From contig CAADRB010000038.1 in the NCBI GenBank assembly GCA_900708905.1, positions 321,892-385,891 of the forward strand: 64,000 nucleotides of DNA. The letters are read 5' to 3'. Shown here in pieces: positions 40,043 through 51,386 of this stretch. The notes under the pieces were generated by a model, which was not told where the DNA came from, made no database searches, and was given only the letters and a program-made list of their open reading frames with translations. The DNA is from Hymenolepis diminuta (taxonomy: Eukaryota; Platyhelminthes; Cestoda; Cyclophyllidea; Hymenolepididae). Within the stretch, counting starts at the first letter, position 1. Each line of letters opens with the position of its first letter. Position numbers and translations under genes: made by a program.

Positions 40043-40294
40043 AATAAATTTCAAGCGCTTTTGAGGAAACATGAAATATATTTTGCATTCCTTTTTTGCT
40101 GGTCAACGAGCTCTAAATATGACAAACGTAATTCCACTCATGAGTCGGGGAGTCAAATGATGAGGATCGGACACTGTGACATCAAAAGTGAACTATCTTC
40201 TTTTGAAAATATAGACGGATCAATGCTCCCAAATTCTAGTAAAGAGACTCGTGATATTCTGAAATCACTGCCCTCGTATTATTTATCCCAATAA
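40043..40294 (+). CDS. Weak candidate terminal exon or small gene, unknown function
   Basis: An 83-codon open segment runs to TAA at 40292-40294, and an AATAAA hexamer follows at 40308-40313. The translation is hydrophilic in its second half (HCDIKSELSSFENIDGS, then SSKETRDILKSLPS) and less AT-driven than neighbouring chance frames. The first in-frame ATG is at 40157, giving 45 residues. A CAAG at about 40051-40054 could be a poor splice acceptor. It lies inside the presumed receptor intron. Chance is a real alternative. Confidence 0.15.
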   Translation, partial: NKFQALLRKHEIYFAFLFCWSTSSKYDKRNSTHESGSQMMRIGHCDIKSELSSFENIDGSMLPNSSKETRDILKSLPSYYLSQ

Positions 40295-42989
40295 TCATTA
40301 ATACCTTAATAAACTTTAAAGTATTCCTTTATGGGATACTTTCCCTGCTTAAACATTTAATCCTTTTTAATGTGTCATGGGTGTTAATAAATTAATGATA
40401 GCTAACTCGTATTTACAATGGGATTTAAATATCCAAAAACCCTTAGCTTTTATTTCGAATATTTTATTTCAGACCCGAAGCAAAGAACTTAAGATGATTT
40501 AACAGGTAGTTTGTTTGTTATGTATATTATAAGTAAATTGATTATGTTTTCTAAGCCCATGATTATATCACTTCGTTCTAAATCGTAAAATTTTAAAATA
40601 TGTAAGAACTTGACATCGACCGATATCAAATCAATATAATTTCAATCAATTATATGCAAACAAAATGAAAATTCAAATAATCATAAACTGAGAAATCAAA
40701 TTTAATCAAAAAGACTATAGAAAACTTCGATATATTCCGATAACTTTGTGTGATTTAAATTACCATGGTCTTTTCTTCTAATGGATTAAACGTTCAATTA
40801 TAAAGCACTTTAGTCGAATTTCCCCTATCTATTTATTCTCATCATTAAATCAGTGTAGAAAATAATAGTGGCTCAATTAGTATTCAAATGCAAATAATAT
40901 TTACAAATGAATTTTAAACTTTTCAAATATCTGGATTGAAATATTCACCTTTCTTACACATTCAACATAGATTTTCATCTAAACTTTTAACATTGATAAA
41001 ATCTGACGCCAATTATTCCCAATTTTCCAATGAAACTATATTAAAGAGTTTAATATACATCATATTTATCCTGTATTTTATTGAAATAAATACTTTTAGC
41101 AAAAATAACTGTAGACATTTTGTCTAAGTGTTTAATTTTTGACTAACCGAATTTTTGAATTCGAAAAATTAATATAGAAACTCGGTATCCAGTTCGTTTT
41201 AAAATTTCACAAAAAGCATAGAAATTGATAAAGATAAACAAAGGAACTTAAAAACTCCAAAAGTAGAAAGCTGAACTGAAATCGTAGTATTCTGACGAGG
41301 TTATTATAACAGAATAGCTCTTTTTATAGAAAATGTTACTATTCTTATTCTTCTTATTCTCATTTTTGATGAATTTATATGTAAAATTTAAAAATTTCAT
41401 TTCAGTGAGAAGAAGCAGCTTTTCCATATCTTATAATTTAATAGTTTTTTTAATAATATCGATCGGTAACTTCACAGAAAAACAACAAAAAGGATTAAAT
41501 TTGAAAATTAAATCAGCCTCATTTTTATATGAAGTCATGAAGATATTTCGTCTTTGAATAATTAATGATTTTCTCCATCTCGTAAAAAAAGAATCAAAAT
41601 ATGTTTAAGCTTTTTTTAATTTTTTGAACCAGAAAAATACGCAATTATTATTATCTTTTCTCACAATTCTTGGTGGACAGAAATGTCACTAGAAATTTTA
41701 AAAGAGCTTCATTTCATTCAAATTAAAATTGTAAATCAGAATTTATGTTTCATTTGAATCTTTCATAAAATAGTCTAATGAAATATTCAAATATTTATCT
41801 TTTGAAGTTGTTTATTTTTTTTCTTTTATGCTTATGTGCATTTCGCAGTTGACATAGTTCATAACAGGGTATTTTCCCAATAATTTATAAAATTTTAAAT
41901 CTTTCAGGTGAGATTTGCAAAAGTATTTCAAAAAATAGTATATTTCAATTATTTTTATAATTGTTCCTTTAAATAGCAATTACTAAAAGAAATATTTAAA
42001 TATGATATAAGCGAATAGTGCTTAATTAGGGTGCGTTTATAGTCGATAACACTTGCCCAAATCTGCAAATAAATTTTGGTTAAACAAAATTATGATAGTT
42101 GAAAAAAGCAATAAAATTTTATTTATTATTTTAAAATGTTTAACAGTTGATAAAATCCGTTACATTTGACTTTGAATTTACCCATTTAATATCCTTACAC
42201 AAAACATGAACTATAACCATTTACCGTCACAAAATCACCTTTGTAAGGGTAATTTTGATACTTGAGCAAAAGAATATTCGAGATTTTGAAGAAAGACGAG
42301 GAAAATGACGAGTATATCAAAAAATAGTACCCTCTCTTGGGGTTCTAAAATGATTCGAAAATGGATTTTAATTCTCCTTTACGAAAAATAGGGTAGTGAT
42401 TGTGCACAAGAAATGATTTATTAAACCGTCTGGTAAATAAATTGCTTTTATTTTATTCCTGGACCACGATTTATTCAGTCCTTTTGTTTGAGAAATAAAA
42501 TTTTTATAAAAACGCTTTATTTAAACAATTTTATATATAAATACTTGCAACTTGTTTGTTAAAACTATGGGTACGTTATGTTACGCGAAAAATGGATAAA
42601 GTTTTAAAAACGGTTCTTTTAAAATATTTATTAATAATAACGCGAAATTTAATTAATTCAATCACGGTATTTTAATTCATAATACGATGCATATTTACTT
42701 GCAATTGAAATCAATTTTTTTGTGATATTAAGAATTTGTAATTAGTGATATCAAATTTAAAAAACTTTATTTATCTTTTCTTCTCAATTCTGTTCTAAAA
42801 TTTTCCCTCCCTAAATATATTTTATTAATTTAAAATCAAACAAATAAACAGTGACTTCCATAAATCAAACAACCTGCTAGAATAACGAATAATAGATTTA
42901 AAATTAGCAGAAAATTAAAACAAAAATAAGTAATCTGTTATTAATAAGAGTAATTTTGTTCATAAAACATTAGCTATGGTAACATATAG

Positions 42990-43160
42990 TTTACTCGGTC
43001 CGCGTCCACGTCTGTCCTATCAGAGGTCACGAGATTTACGAATATCAAGGTACACCAAGCGATTCGGATAACTGTTTGCTCTAGTTAATTCTGATCAACT
43101 GAAGGGAAGGCCAAATGCCACTTTCTCATAAACACAGCTTCGGGATACCTCTTCTCTACC
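42990..43160 (+). repeat. tRNA-like SINE relic, copy D
   Basis: CCTATCAGAGGTCACGAGAT, then TTACGAATATCAAGGTACACC, matches the anticodon to B-box segment of copy A; TCTAGTTAATTCTGATCAAC and CACTTTCTCATAAAC match its body. It would sit inside the presumed 5' UTR intron of the receptor gene. Confidence 0.45.
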
Positions 43161-43659
43161 CAAGTGAACACATTCCGCATCGAACTTGGGAACAGCTTTC
43201 AAGTCCATATAAGGTTTATACGTTCATGATACAAGCAAAAAAATACACCGCATAATTACTGAAAGATATCCTCCTCTAGCCATACCTAGTGGTAGTAACA
43301 CTTCTTTTGCTCGATGGAGGAATAAAGTATAAAGATTCTTGAGTTTATGACCATTATTTGGCAGTATAAAACAGATTCCTTTTCTTACGCGTTCAGATTG
43401 CTAAATGAAGATATTTATTATATGATATTTAAGTTTTGATTTAAGTTACTAGTTCTATGCAAAACATTTGTTCCGTATTTATCTGTGAACAATTAACAAA
43501 AACTATGCAGCTGATATAAGCAAATAGCAAAAATAAGCTTATCATCTTTTGAGTAAATCAGGATTTACTTCCGGTAGAACGTTTTCAAACTTATCTAAAA
43601 CAAAAAACATCTAAACCCCTTTTGACAACGAAAATAAAATGATAAATGATAAAGATAGT

Positions 43660-43708
43660 AACACTTATTTTGCTTTATAGTTGATGCGAGGTGACGTGTA
43701 AATCGCAA
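43660..43708 (+). other. Probable 5' UTR splice acceptor and leader of the receptor gene
   Basis: A T-rich tract ending in TTTATAG stops at 43680, 28 bases before the start ATG. An exon beginning at 43681 would have the in-frame TGA at 43682-43684 inside the leader, consistent with translation from 43709. This suggests that the coding exon is preceded by at least one non-coding exon. It is a single-site prediction. Confidence 0.4.
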
Positions 43709-45223
43709 ATGGAGTCTAACCTCCACAGTCTCGAAGAACAATATTTTGATTTCAATGAATCCGTCAGCCATGTCTCTACAATGGGACCTCATTCCAACAT
43801 GGCATATGGACCTATTATACTCTGTTTGGTCATAACTAGCTTGATAGAAAATGTGTTCTTTGTTCTCCTCACAATCAAACCACTGCATCGATTATGCACC
43901 CTTCGTAGACGGCGTCAGAGATTCGCATTTTTAGCTAGAACGCGTGCAAACATTACCTCGTTGGCCTATTCCATTCAAACTACAGTTATGCCATTCCCTA
44001 TACAAGTACATACTCACAATTCTGATTTCGATTTCTGCAATAAGCAAAATGAGGAAAGATTTGGCATTCCACACCCGATAGCACCATACCAGAGGCATCA
44101 TTGTCGGCATCGTTGCGTATCAGCGGAGTCCTATGATATCTGCCGATATCATTCGCTGCATAGATACACTTTCTACTATTTCAGTAGTCTCTGCATTTCA
44201 GTCACTTTGCTAATGTGTGCAACCCTATTGAATGTATTGATTGAATTTAATGAATTCAAGGGCAGTTCTGTTATTGCTGACGTGCGGCATACTGTTCAGT
44301 GTCTCCTGGTAGAAATTTCAATCACCGCCCTTATCATGGTGATGTCATTCAGTCTCGTTCAATTAACAACTGACAGGTTAATAGCCATCTGTCACCCTTT
44401 TCATTACTGGAGAATCATGTCCTCCTGGAAGTGTTTACTTGTTATTGGTGTGGGCTGGGGAGTATCAATCGTTTTTGCATTCATTCCATATACACATTTG
44501 CGATTCAATAGCAAGGAGTTAACCAAAGGTCTGCAGTACTGTTTTCTGGTTGGCATACAAGGGTTCAAAGGATTCTACTTGTACGCCTACGCCTATACTG
44601 CCATTGTATTTATCATTCCATTGTGCTTTATCCTCTGGGCTTACATAAAGATCCACCAGATTGTAAGTCGATCGGCTAATGCACATGAAGAAAACCATAT
44701 GAGGTATCTCCGCCGAGTTAGCGGAGTAAATTCACTCTCTGACTCCGTGATTGCATTGAAAAATCATCATGTACAATGTCAAAACTGTCAAAAGGATTAC
44801 CTAGAACCTCCACAGATAGCCTCACCGGTTTTGAATTCTCGAGGTCGGCTCTTTAGCAACTTCTCCTCAGCCGCTTGTAGTCAAGAAGGGGAGAGTAGAG
44901 AAGGAGTACAGTATATGAACGACTACCTCAGACGTGCAAAAGCTGCAAAGTCAGCAGTGCTAATAGTTTGTAGCTTTTACGGCCTGATCTTACCCTACAT
45001 GTGCGTAATCTGTCTTCAGTCCATACTAATAGAATTCTTCAAATGTGAATGTCTGTGGTTAGCAGGGCTTGAAGCGGTTAGTATAATTCTCGTCTACGCT
45101 GCTACCATTATAACCCCTGTAATCTACGCCCTAAGAGACGGTGCCCTTCGGAAGCGACTTGATTGCTTTTTCCGTAATATTAAACTAATGTGTGCAAAGA
45201 AGAACATTCCAGTCTTTTCCTAA
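43709..45223 (+). CDS. Divergent class A (rhodopsin-like) G protein-coupled receptor, intronless coding region
   Basis: This is probably a plasma-membrane receptor of 504 residues; its ligand is unknown. I start at the ATG at 43709, which has A at -3 and G at +4; an in-frame TGA sits at 43682 and the codon at 43691 is GTG. Seven hydrophobic segments fall near residues 34-56, 154-180, 197-226, 241-261, 287-312, 412-440 and 449-474. Class A landmarks are N48 (1.50), C198 (3.25) exactly 25 residues before R223 in TDRLIAICHP, W250 (4.50), C278 in extracellular loop 2, P304 (5.50), F423 (6.44), P429 (6.50), and P470 and Y473 in TPVIY. The N-terminus carries one N-glycosylation sequon (N16-E-S). 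Oddities are about 90 extra residues in intracellular loop 1, no acidic residue at 2.50 (V165/T166), Ile in place of the toggle Trp 6.48, Thr in place of Asn 7.49, DRL instead of DRY, and an intracellular loop 3 of about 100 residues. A flatworm-specific orphan class A family is possible but cannot be tested here. Confidence 0.9.
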   Translation: MESNLHSLEEQYFDFNESVSHVSTMGPHSNMAYGPIILCLVITSLIENVFFVLLTIKPLHRLCTLRRRRQRFAFLARTRANITSLAYSIQTTVMPFPIQVHTHNSDFDFCNKQNEERFGIPHPIAPYQRHHCRHRCVSAESYDICRYHSLHRYTFYYFSSLCISVTLLMCATLLNVLIEFNEFKGSSVIADVRHTVQCLLVEISITALIMVMSFSLVQLTTDRLIAICHPFHYWRIMSSWKCLLVIGVGWGVSIVFAFIPYTHLRFNSKELTKGLQYCFLVGIQGFKGFYLYAYAYTAIVFIIPLCFILWAYIKIHQIVSRSANAHEENHMRYLRRVSGVNSLSDSVIALKNHHVQCQNCQKDYLEPPQIASPVLNSRGRLFSNFSSAACSQEGESREGVQYMNDYLRRAKAAKSAVLIVCSFYGLILPYMCVICLQSILIEFFKCECLWLAGLEAVSIILVYAATIITPVIYALRDGALRKRLDCFFRNIKLMCAKKNIPVFS

Positions 45224-45372
45224 CCAAAAAAACATGAGACATATAAGAGAGACATGTGATTCCACCTCCTTCTTCCCCTTTTTCTATTTACCGGTGGAGA
45301 TGAGTATTCATTTTTATTTTATATTTCATCTTGAATCATCTTTTATGATAAATATAACCATTTTCAATGTTT

Positions 45373-45378
45373 ATTAAA
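45373..45378 (+). terminator. Candidate variant poly(A) signal of the receptor gene
   Basis: An ATTAAA hexamer lies about 150 bases downstream of the receptor stop. No AATAAA occurs earlier in the 3' flank. Such hexamers are frequent by chance in this AT-rich DNA, so support is weak. Confidence 0.25.
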
Positions 45379-45599
45379 GCCCACTTATATTTTAATGAAT
45401 ACGTAAAAGGTGAGCAGTATAAGTTACTTTTTATATACTAAGTATCGTCTATGGCAATACAAAAAGTTTTATTTATGAGAAGATACCTGAATAAGTGGGC
45501 AATGAACGAGCCCAAAAAGGTATGAAACGGATGAGGGTACCAAGAGGAGACAGACAGAGACGTCAGAATAGTAAAAGTTATGAATATTGATAATATAAT

Positions 45600-45785
45600 G
45601 TCTATATCCCCATATGATTATTATAAGGATGAAAATTCACAGTCCAATATCCAGACGCTCACATTTCATGAATGAGATTTTGTCCACAATATTTGGAGCC
45701 TAACGACTGGTTGATCTAATTTCATAGTTGATCATGCCGAATCAACTTCTCTGTTTCATTTAACAGCTAAGAACGGGCAGGTAAT
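45600..45785 (-). repeat. R1 interspersed repeat, copy 5 (inverted, partial)
   Basis: The reverse complement contains ATCAACCAGTCGTTAGG followed by AAATATTGTGGACAAAATC, matching the ATCAACCAGTCAATAAGA...TACTGTGGACAGGAATT order in the copy at 49,520. It is the only minus-strand copy recognised. Confidence 0.5.
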
Positions 45786-47304
45786 GCCAGCAATGATATA
45801 TCAAGCATGTCTTTGACTTTTTATGCATATAGAAATCTGTCAATCAAAAGTCCGGTTCTGGAAAGTATTATGAGCAGAAATGTTAAAATACATACTTTGT
45901 AATATAAATACACGTTTTTGAAATTTTAACCGTTAAATGAAATACTTTATTACCTGTCACTCAACTAAAAAATTATTATATATTTGTCATCAGAATAAGG
46001 AATAAATCATATTCATTTTCAAACAACGAGTTACATAATTTTGAGTCGAAACTATAATAAGACAGCAGGCATTATTATTATTATTTAAAATCACAGAATA
46101 GCTTCTTAAATACTTGAAAATTTTGAATTTTTACAAAATTTTCATCACGCAAGCGAGAGGAAACTGTGAATAAAGTTGAAGTGTCTTCACGTAAGCATTT
46201 ATATAACATTGTTTGAGTATTCAGCCCTCCAACGTGACTCCAGGACACCTGTTTTATTCTCTCACGCATTAATATTTGCCTTAGCACCTATATAAACGTT
46301 AACTGTACGCTTGGAGACTTATTTTTAACTAGTCTGGTCTTTGAATATATTTTTTATTTTCTTATACTTTGCTCGTCCTAAATCAGTCTACTCTTATTTT
46401 TAAGGTTAACATTATTAAATTATATTATAGTTATTGATCCAATTTTGTAAATATTTTTTTGAAATGCCACTCAAATTATTCCTTTTGAATTGATTCTTCT
46501 CAATTAGACTGCTATTTTGCCATTTTCGCTGCATTTCTAACTCGCCTGTCATTGTTTTAATATTGTTCTGCCTTGCAAGCTCACACTTGTAATGAACAAG
46601 TAAATGTGTATCCCGCTTTTTTGCTGATTGAGACATTCAGACCTTTATATATTTTTGAAAAGATGATTCCGTCCTCCAGAACACTATACAATCGATTTAT
46701 ATTGATCCCATCCCAATTCTTACTCAGCAAAGGATGGATGATGTAAAAGCGACAACCTTAAATTAATTTCGGATAAACCCCTTTCTTAAGTGACGGGTCT
46801 ATGTAGCCCCTCTACATTGTGCCGGGCGCTGAGTATGTGCAGTTTCAAGAGTCATTACAAGAAAATCTGGGTAAATCTGATTATTCTTCACATCCTTTGA
46901 GCAAATATTTAAAGACCGTCTCTTTCTGAAAGAATATCGATCAATTTTATCTTTATAACACCAAATAAAACAGGTGTGGTGCACTTCATTTCCGTACTTG
47001 TACTGAGTATAAAGCTTTGTGGCTAAATAGAATATAAAAAATATCAGTACTCCGGGTCCCTATCCCATTTATTTTTATATTCCTTAAAGCTTCGAAATTA
47101 AGCTTAGAAAAATCAGAATACCTGTCTATTATTAGTAGTAAAATCACTCAAACTGAAAATTTTATAAGGAAATCATATTTCACTAATGATAATAAGGTAT
47201 TTATCAAAAGAATACATTATGACATATAATGGATCAAACTATTGATTTAACTTGTAAATATTATTTGAATTATCCTCAAAACAGTAAAATTTGAGGTCAC
47301 CATT

Positions 47305-47318
47305 GGACAGCGCTGTCC
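47305..47318. repeat. Perfect 14-bp palindrome
   Basis: GGACAGC followed by GCTGTCC, adjacent to GAGGTCACCATT, which faintly resembles the B-box side of the SINE family. Confidence 0.85.
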
Positions 47319-49519
47319 CATTATCGTCTACCAACTCACATTCTCATTGATTTGGAATTCACTGACTTACCCCAAATTTTAACGCCTATCCCTGGTGAAT
47401 AAACTCCTAATATAAAAGAATTCTTAAGTTTATTGGTGAAATAAATCAAGGATATAAGAGAGAACGTGTAAGCGTGCATTTTTCAACTTAAAGTAATTCG
47501 GTATCTAAAAATAAGACTTAGGCAAAGCCGTTGACAGAATATAGCATTATTAAATGAAAAATAATTCAAAATTGTTATGACCTTCAATGAGGAAAAGCAG
47601 CTGGAATGGGTTAAAGTGAGCCCAATAAATTATAAATGGGAAGGGATAAAAAAACGCTGAGTACAGTAAAGGAATCTGAGAGTCTTTCTTCTTTTCTGGT
47701 TGTATTATATTTTCTTTATGGACATTTTACATTCACATATTGGAATCTTACCATTCCACACATGAATTAGCAAATTATTGTCTACGACATCAAGGGATTA
47801 TTGGCCGACTGTTAGATTAAGGTCCATCTTACTCCGACAATTCATAATTCTAATAACTTATCAGAATTCAAGAGATGCCTTTATTCTTAAATAATATATA
47901 TTATCCGTAACTTAGCATCAACATAGCCGCATTATGTCCTTCTTTAATTAAAAAATTACTTGTTATCTAATTTTTGGGGATTTATTTACAAATTTATTGA
48001 TAAGAATGTACAGTTTAATATTTTCAATTTATAAACAACCTTTTTAACAATTTACTGAATTTTCAATTGCACAATCTTAAATCATAATTGCACTAAAAAT
48101 ACTTTAATCGAATATTAGGGAATTAAAAATTACTTACAAAATACATCCAGACGTGCATGCATTCCGTCCGCTTATGCGTTTTTAAAGAAAAATGAAAATG
48201 AAAAAACGATTTAAAATAAAAAAATTAACATTGATGTGGCCCTAAAATAACCTAGCAAAAGTAATTTCAAAAAATTATTTGATTTAGGAAAACACTCTGT
48301 AAGTTATGGGCTACCCCAAGTTCAGCTCATTTTAACTAACTTATAATGAAGGTCTTGATTATACGAATAATTTCTGAACAGAAATGTAGTGTCAGCAAAT
48401 GACTGAATCATATTTATCTCTTTGTAAATATATTCTTCACTCACTATCCTCAATATCTACCCCGCTAGTGGTTACTGGTCCTCTCTCAATAAACTCTGCT
48501 TAACACTGTCTTGTCTCATCTATCTTTTTGTCGTAGTGGATATTGGTGGGAAAAGGGAGATATGGCCAGTAGAATAGCTTGAGAAAATGAGATACCTAAC
48601 TGCTATTCCTACCTTCTAATGACAAGTGAGTAAAATTAATGTCAAACGCTTTGTCTAAATGTATAAAATGGCGCCAGTTTGAGTTTTATGATCAGAATGT
48701 AAAATTAAACAATGCCTTGATCTGCTAAAGGACTTAGCTTTACTTTATTTTACTTGATGAGATACAAAAAGTAGTAAACTTGAGAGGATTAATAAAATCC
48801 TTAGTTGTCAATAAATAAAAGAACTTTATCATTTGAGTAAACGGAAGGGAAAGAAGACAGCTATTGCTGAATAAAGCAATGACAAAGATTATTTTAATTT
48901 TATTATGGACGTACCCATTTTAAACAAAATTACATTGAAAAAATAACGTTTGCACATTAAGATTGCTTTAATTGGGGAAAAAGGTAAAAGAAAACCACTT
49001 TATTAAGTAAATATATTATTAGGTACCCTAGACGTCTTAGAAGTAAGTCCTTACAATAATACTAGCGGAAATCAGAAATTCAAAGAAATAATGTCCGCAC
49101 TGTAAAGCATCTTTTATATTCATAATATCAGATAATATTGAACATTTAATATTCTGGGAATGAATAACGTGGAGGTTAAGAGAAAACATCTATAGGGGTC
49201 ATTGGGCCTAGAGAAAACACAAATAAGAACGTATCCAAGAAAACCAGATTCAGAACATGTATTTCTCGAATTATTTTCAAAACTGAGGATGTATTCCCTC
49301 AAATTGCCTTGAAGAGCGAATAATTTTGCAATCAAAGTCAAGAGTTAATAAAATTCTGCTATGTAGGAATCTGCTGGAATTGCAACATTCGGAAATAATA
49401 AATTTGAAGTCATCGTTGATTGTTATGTCGTAAAACTGTGACCACATTGATAGTGTAAGAGGTTATCAATCATGATCGACTCATGTGAGTTATTATGATA
49501 AAATAATTTTGGCTAGTGT

Positions 49520-49880
49520 CATCTTTATGTTCCGGCCATTAGAAGAAAAACGGATCGAAATAACCAAACCCCCAATTTAATCAACCAGTCAATAAGATAG
49601 TGAATACTGTGGACAGGAATTAAATCAGAAAATCTAATTACAGAATGTACATTTTGGGATATGAAGTAGAGAAACACTAAGTAAAAATGTTTAACTTAAA
49701 TTTTAAACAAATGAAAGACGAATTTTTTGATAGCTTAATCTTATTCACAGCTTCTATTCAGTACATTGTGATGAATATTCCCCTTTTTAAAGTTATTTCG
49801 TTTTCAAATCTTATTTATTAGTATTCGATTTTTCGTAGGTAAACTTTCCAAATCATGCTCCGTTTAATGTTTTTATCTGC
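49520..49880 (+). repeat. R1 interspersed repeat, copy 6
   Basis: Blocks GGCCATTAGAAGAAAAACG, ATCAACCAGTCAATAAG and AATACTGTGGACAGGAATT are followed by a region with TTTTGGGATATGAAG and a degenerate 3' part. Confidence 0.6.
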
Positions 49881-51386
49881 CTTTAAAGTCTTTAATTTAG
49901 AACGTGTACAAGACAGCACATCCGTCAAATGTGGGAGTTGCGTTAAAAATAATTTTTTCTCTGTCTCTCGGAATGAAATAAGAAATACGGTTTTGCTTTA
50001 TATTTCAGCTTTAATGACCACTATATTTTAAGACTATCATTTAAATATATAACCAATAGAAGTAGTCCGTTATATTAAAATGAAAACATATAAAATGCCT
50101 TGCATATGAAATTATAATAAGGTTCTATTTAACTCAAATTATCAGGAAATATCTAGCTAAAGAATCCTTAAGGCATGATTTATGTGCTTCCTTTAGAAAG
50201 TATGGCCTCAAATTAAGTTAATGAGAGATTGATTTTAAAAAGGAAATGATGTACAAGAATTTATTTATCAAAATGGTTATTGTCAGCTTAATTGTACATT
50301 TATTAGGTGTACTTTCACTTCCGTGGCGAAATATTCGTGTTATTAATGAATATGATCATTCTATTCTATATTAGAGCAAATTAAAAGCTAATTGAGAAAA
50401 TTCTGAACATTTGTTAGGCCAGGAAAAATTTAGAGACAAGAACTGCGTCTGGAAGTACAAACGAAAATAGATGCCAGCCTAACAGCTGGTTAATTGAAAA
50501 AAACGCCAAATTATAATGGAGCGAGTTGAGAATCGGACGCCTGATACACCTCAATACTATCCCGCAATAGGGATCATTGCTTCAACTAGTGAGTAATTTA
50601 ACTTAAAGTTTCCATTCTGGCATTTGAGTAGGTCTTTGAAGTACATCGATAGTTAGCCACGCCCTGTGTTAACAAATTTGTGTTTGCTCATATTTCCCCT
50701 TTCAATTCTTTCTGAGCCCCTTTTGTTGGACAAAAATTATTTATTTTTACCTAAGAAAAGCTAACTTAAGGATTTATTGTCAATTTTTTATAAAATTTGC
50801 ATGTTTATCAAAATTTTATAAATTGCAGAATCGTTGCCTTGCATAATTTTGGATTAAAACATGTCATAAAAGTAACTACGTGTTACTATTGAGTTCTGAA
50901 ATTTGTGGTTATTTCCGAGGCTAATTAGTTTATAATAAGTGGTAATCACATATTATTTACCATCTCTGACGACTTCACAATGCCGAAAGCAAAAAGTCCT
51001 CTATTTATCAACGAACAGGGGATTTCTAAATTCCTATACAAAATGTTTGAGAGCTTGTCGGCAGAAATAAAAAATCTTCCTGCAAAAAATTGAGGCATAA
51101 ATGCTTTCTGATGTTTCTTACACATCTCAAACCACTCTTCCTCCAAAATTCTCTAAAAATTCTACTCAATCACCGGTCGTACCTGTTTCTCTTAAGGTGT
51201 TTTCCACCGTAATTAAAATTCGGGCGGTCGATGATAGCATGAAATTGTACCCATCAGTCAGAGATAGTCTACGAACATTTTCATACATAAAACCTTTCTA
51301 GCACGACTTGTCTCCTAGCTTGTCGTGTCTAAATAATAACCCCAAAATTATGTCTTTGTGACCACCAGAAAAGCCGAATATGCCAC
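49881..51386. other. Non-coding stretch leading into a decayed coding region
   Basis: The minus-strand 66-codon frame at 50946-51146 (starting MEEEWFEMCKKHQKAFMPQF) is protein-like and lies just downstream of the decayed minus-strand gene, so it may be another of its exons. Confidence 0.35.

Larger units (their letters stand above)
39483..43659 (+). other. Presumed 5' UTR intron of the receptor gene
   Basis: Very AT-rich (notably 41.0-42.9 kb), bounded by a GTAAGT donor (39477) and a TTTATAG acceptor (ending 43680). It holds SINE copy D and a weak terminal-exon candidate at 40043-40294. Intron status is an inference from the two end signals and has no transcript support. Confidence 0.3.
45379..49519. 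other. Non-coding stretch
   Basis: AT-rich with one inverted R1 fragment and a 14-bp palindrome. No coding region recognised. Confidence 0.6.

Noticed and set aside
43691..43708. Six extra N-terminal codons on the receptor frame
   Set aside because: The first codon is GTG. Eukaryotic initiation is far more likely at the ATG at 43709 with its strong context.
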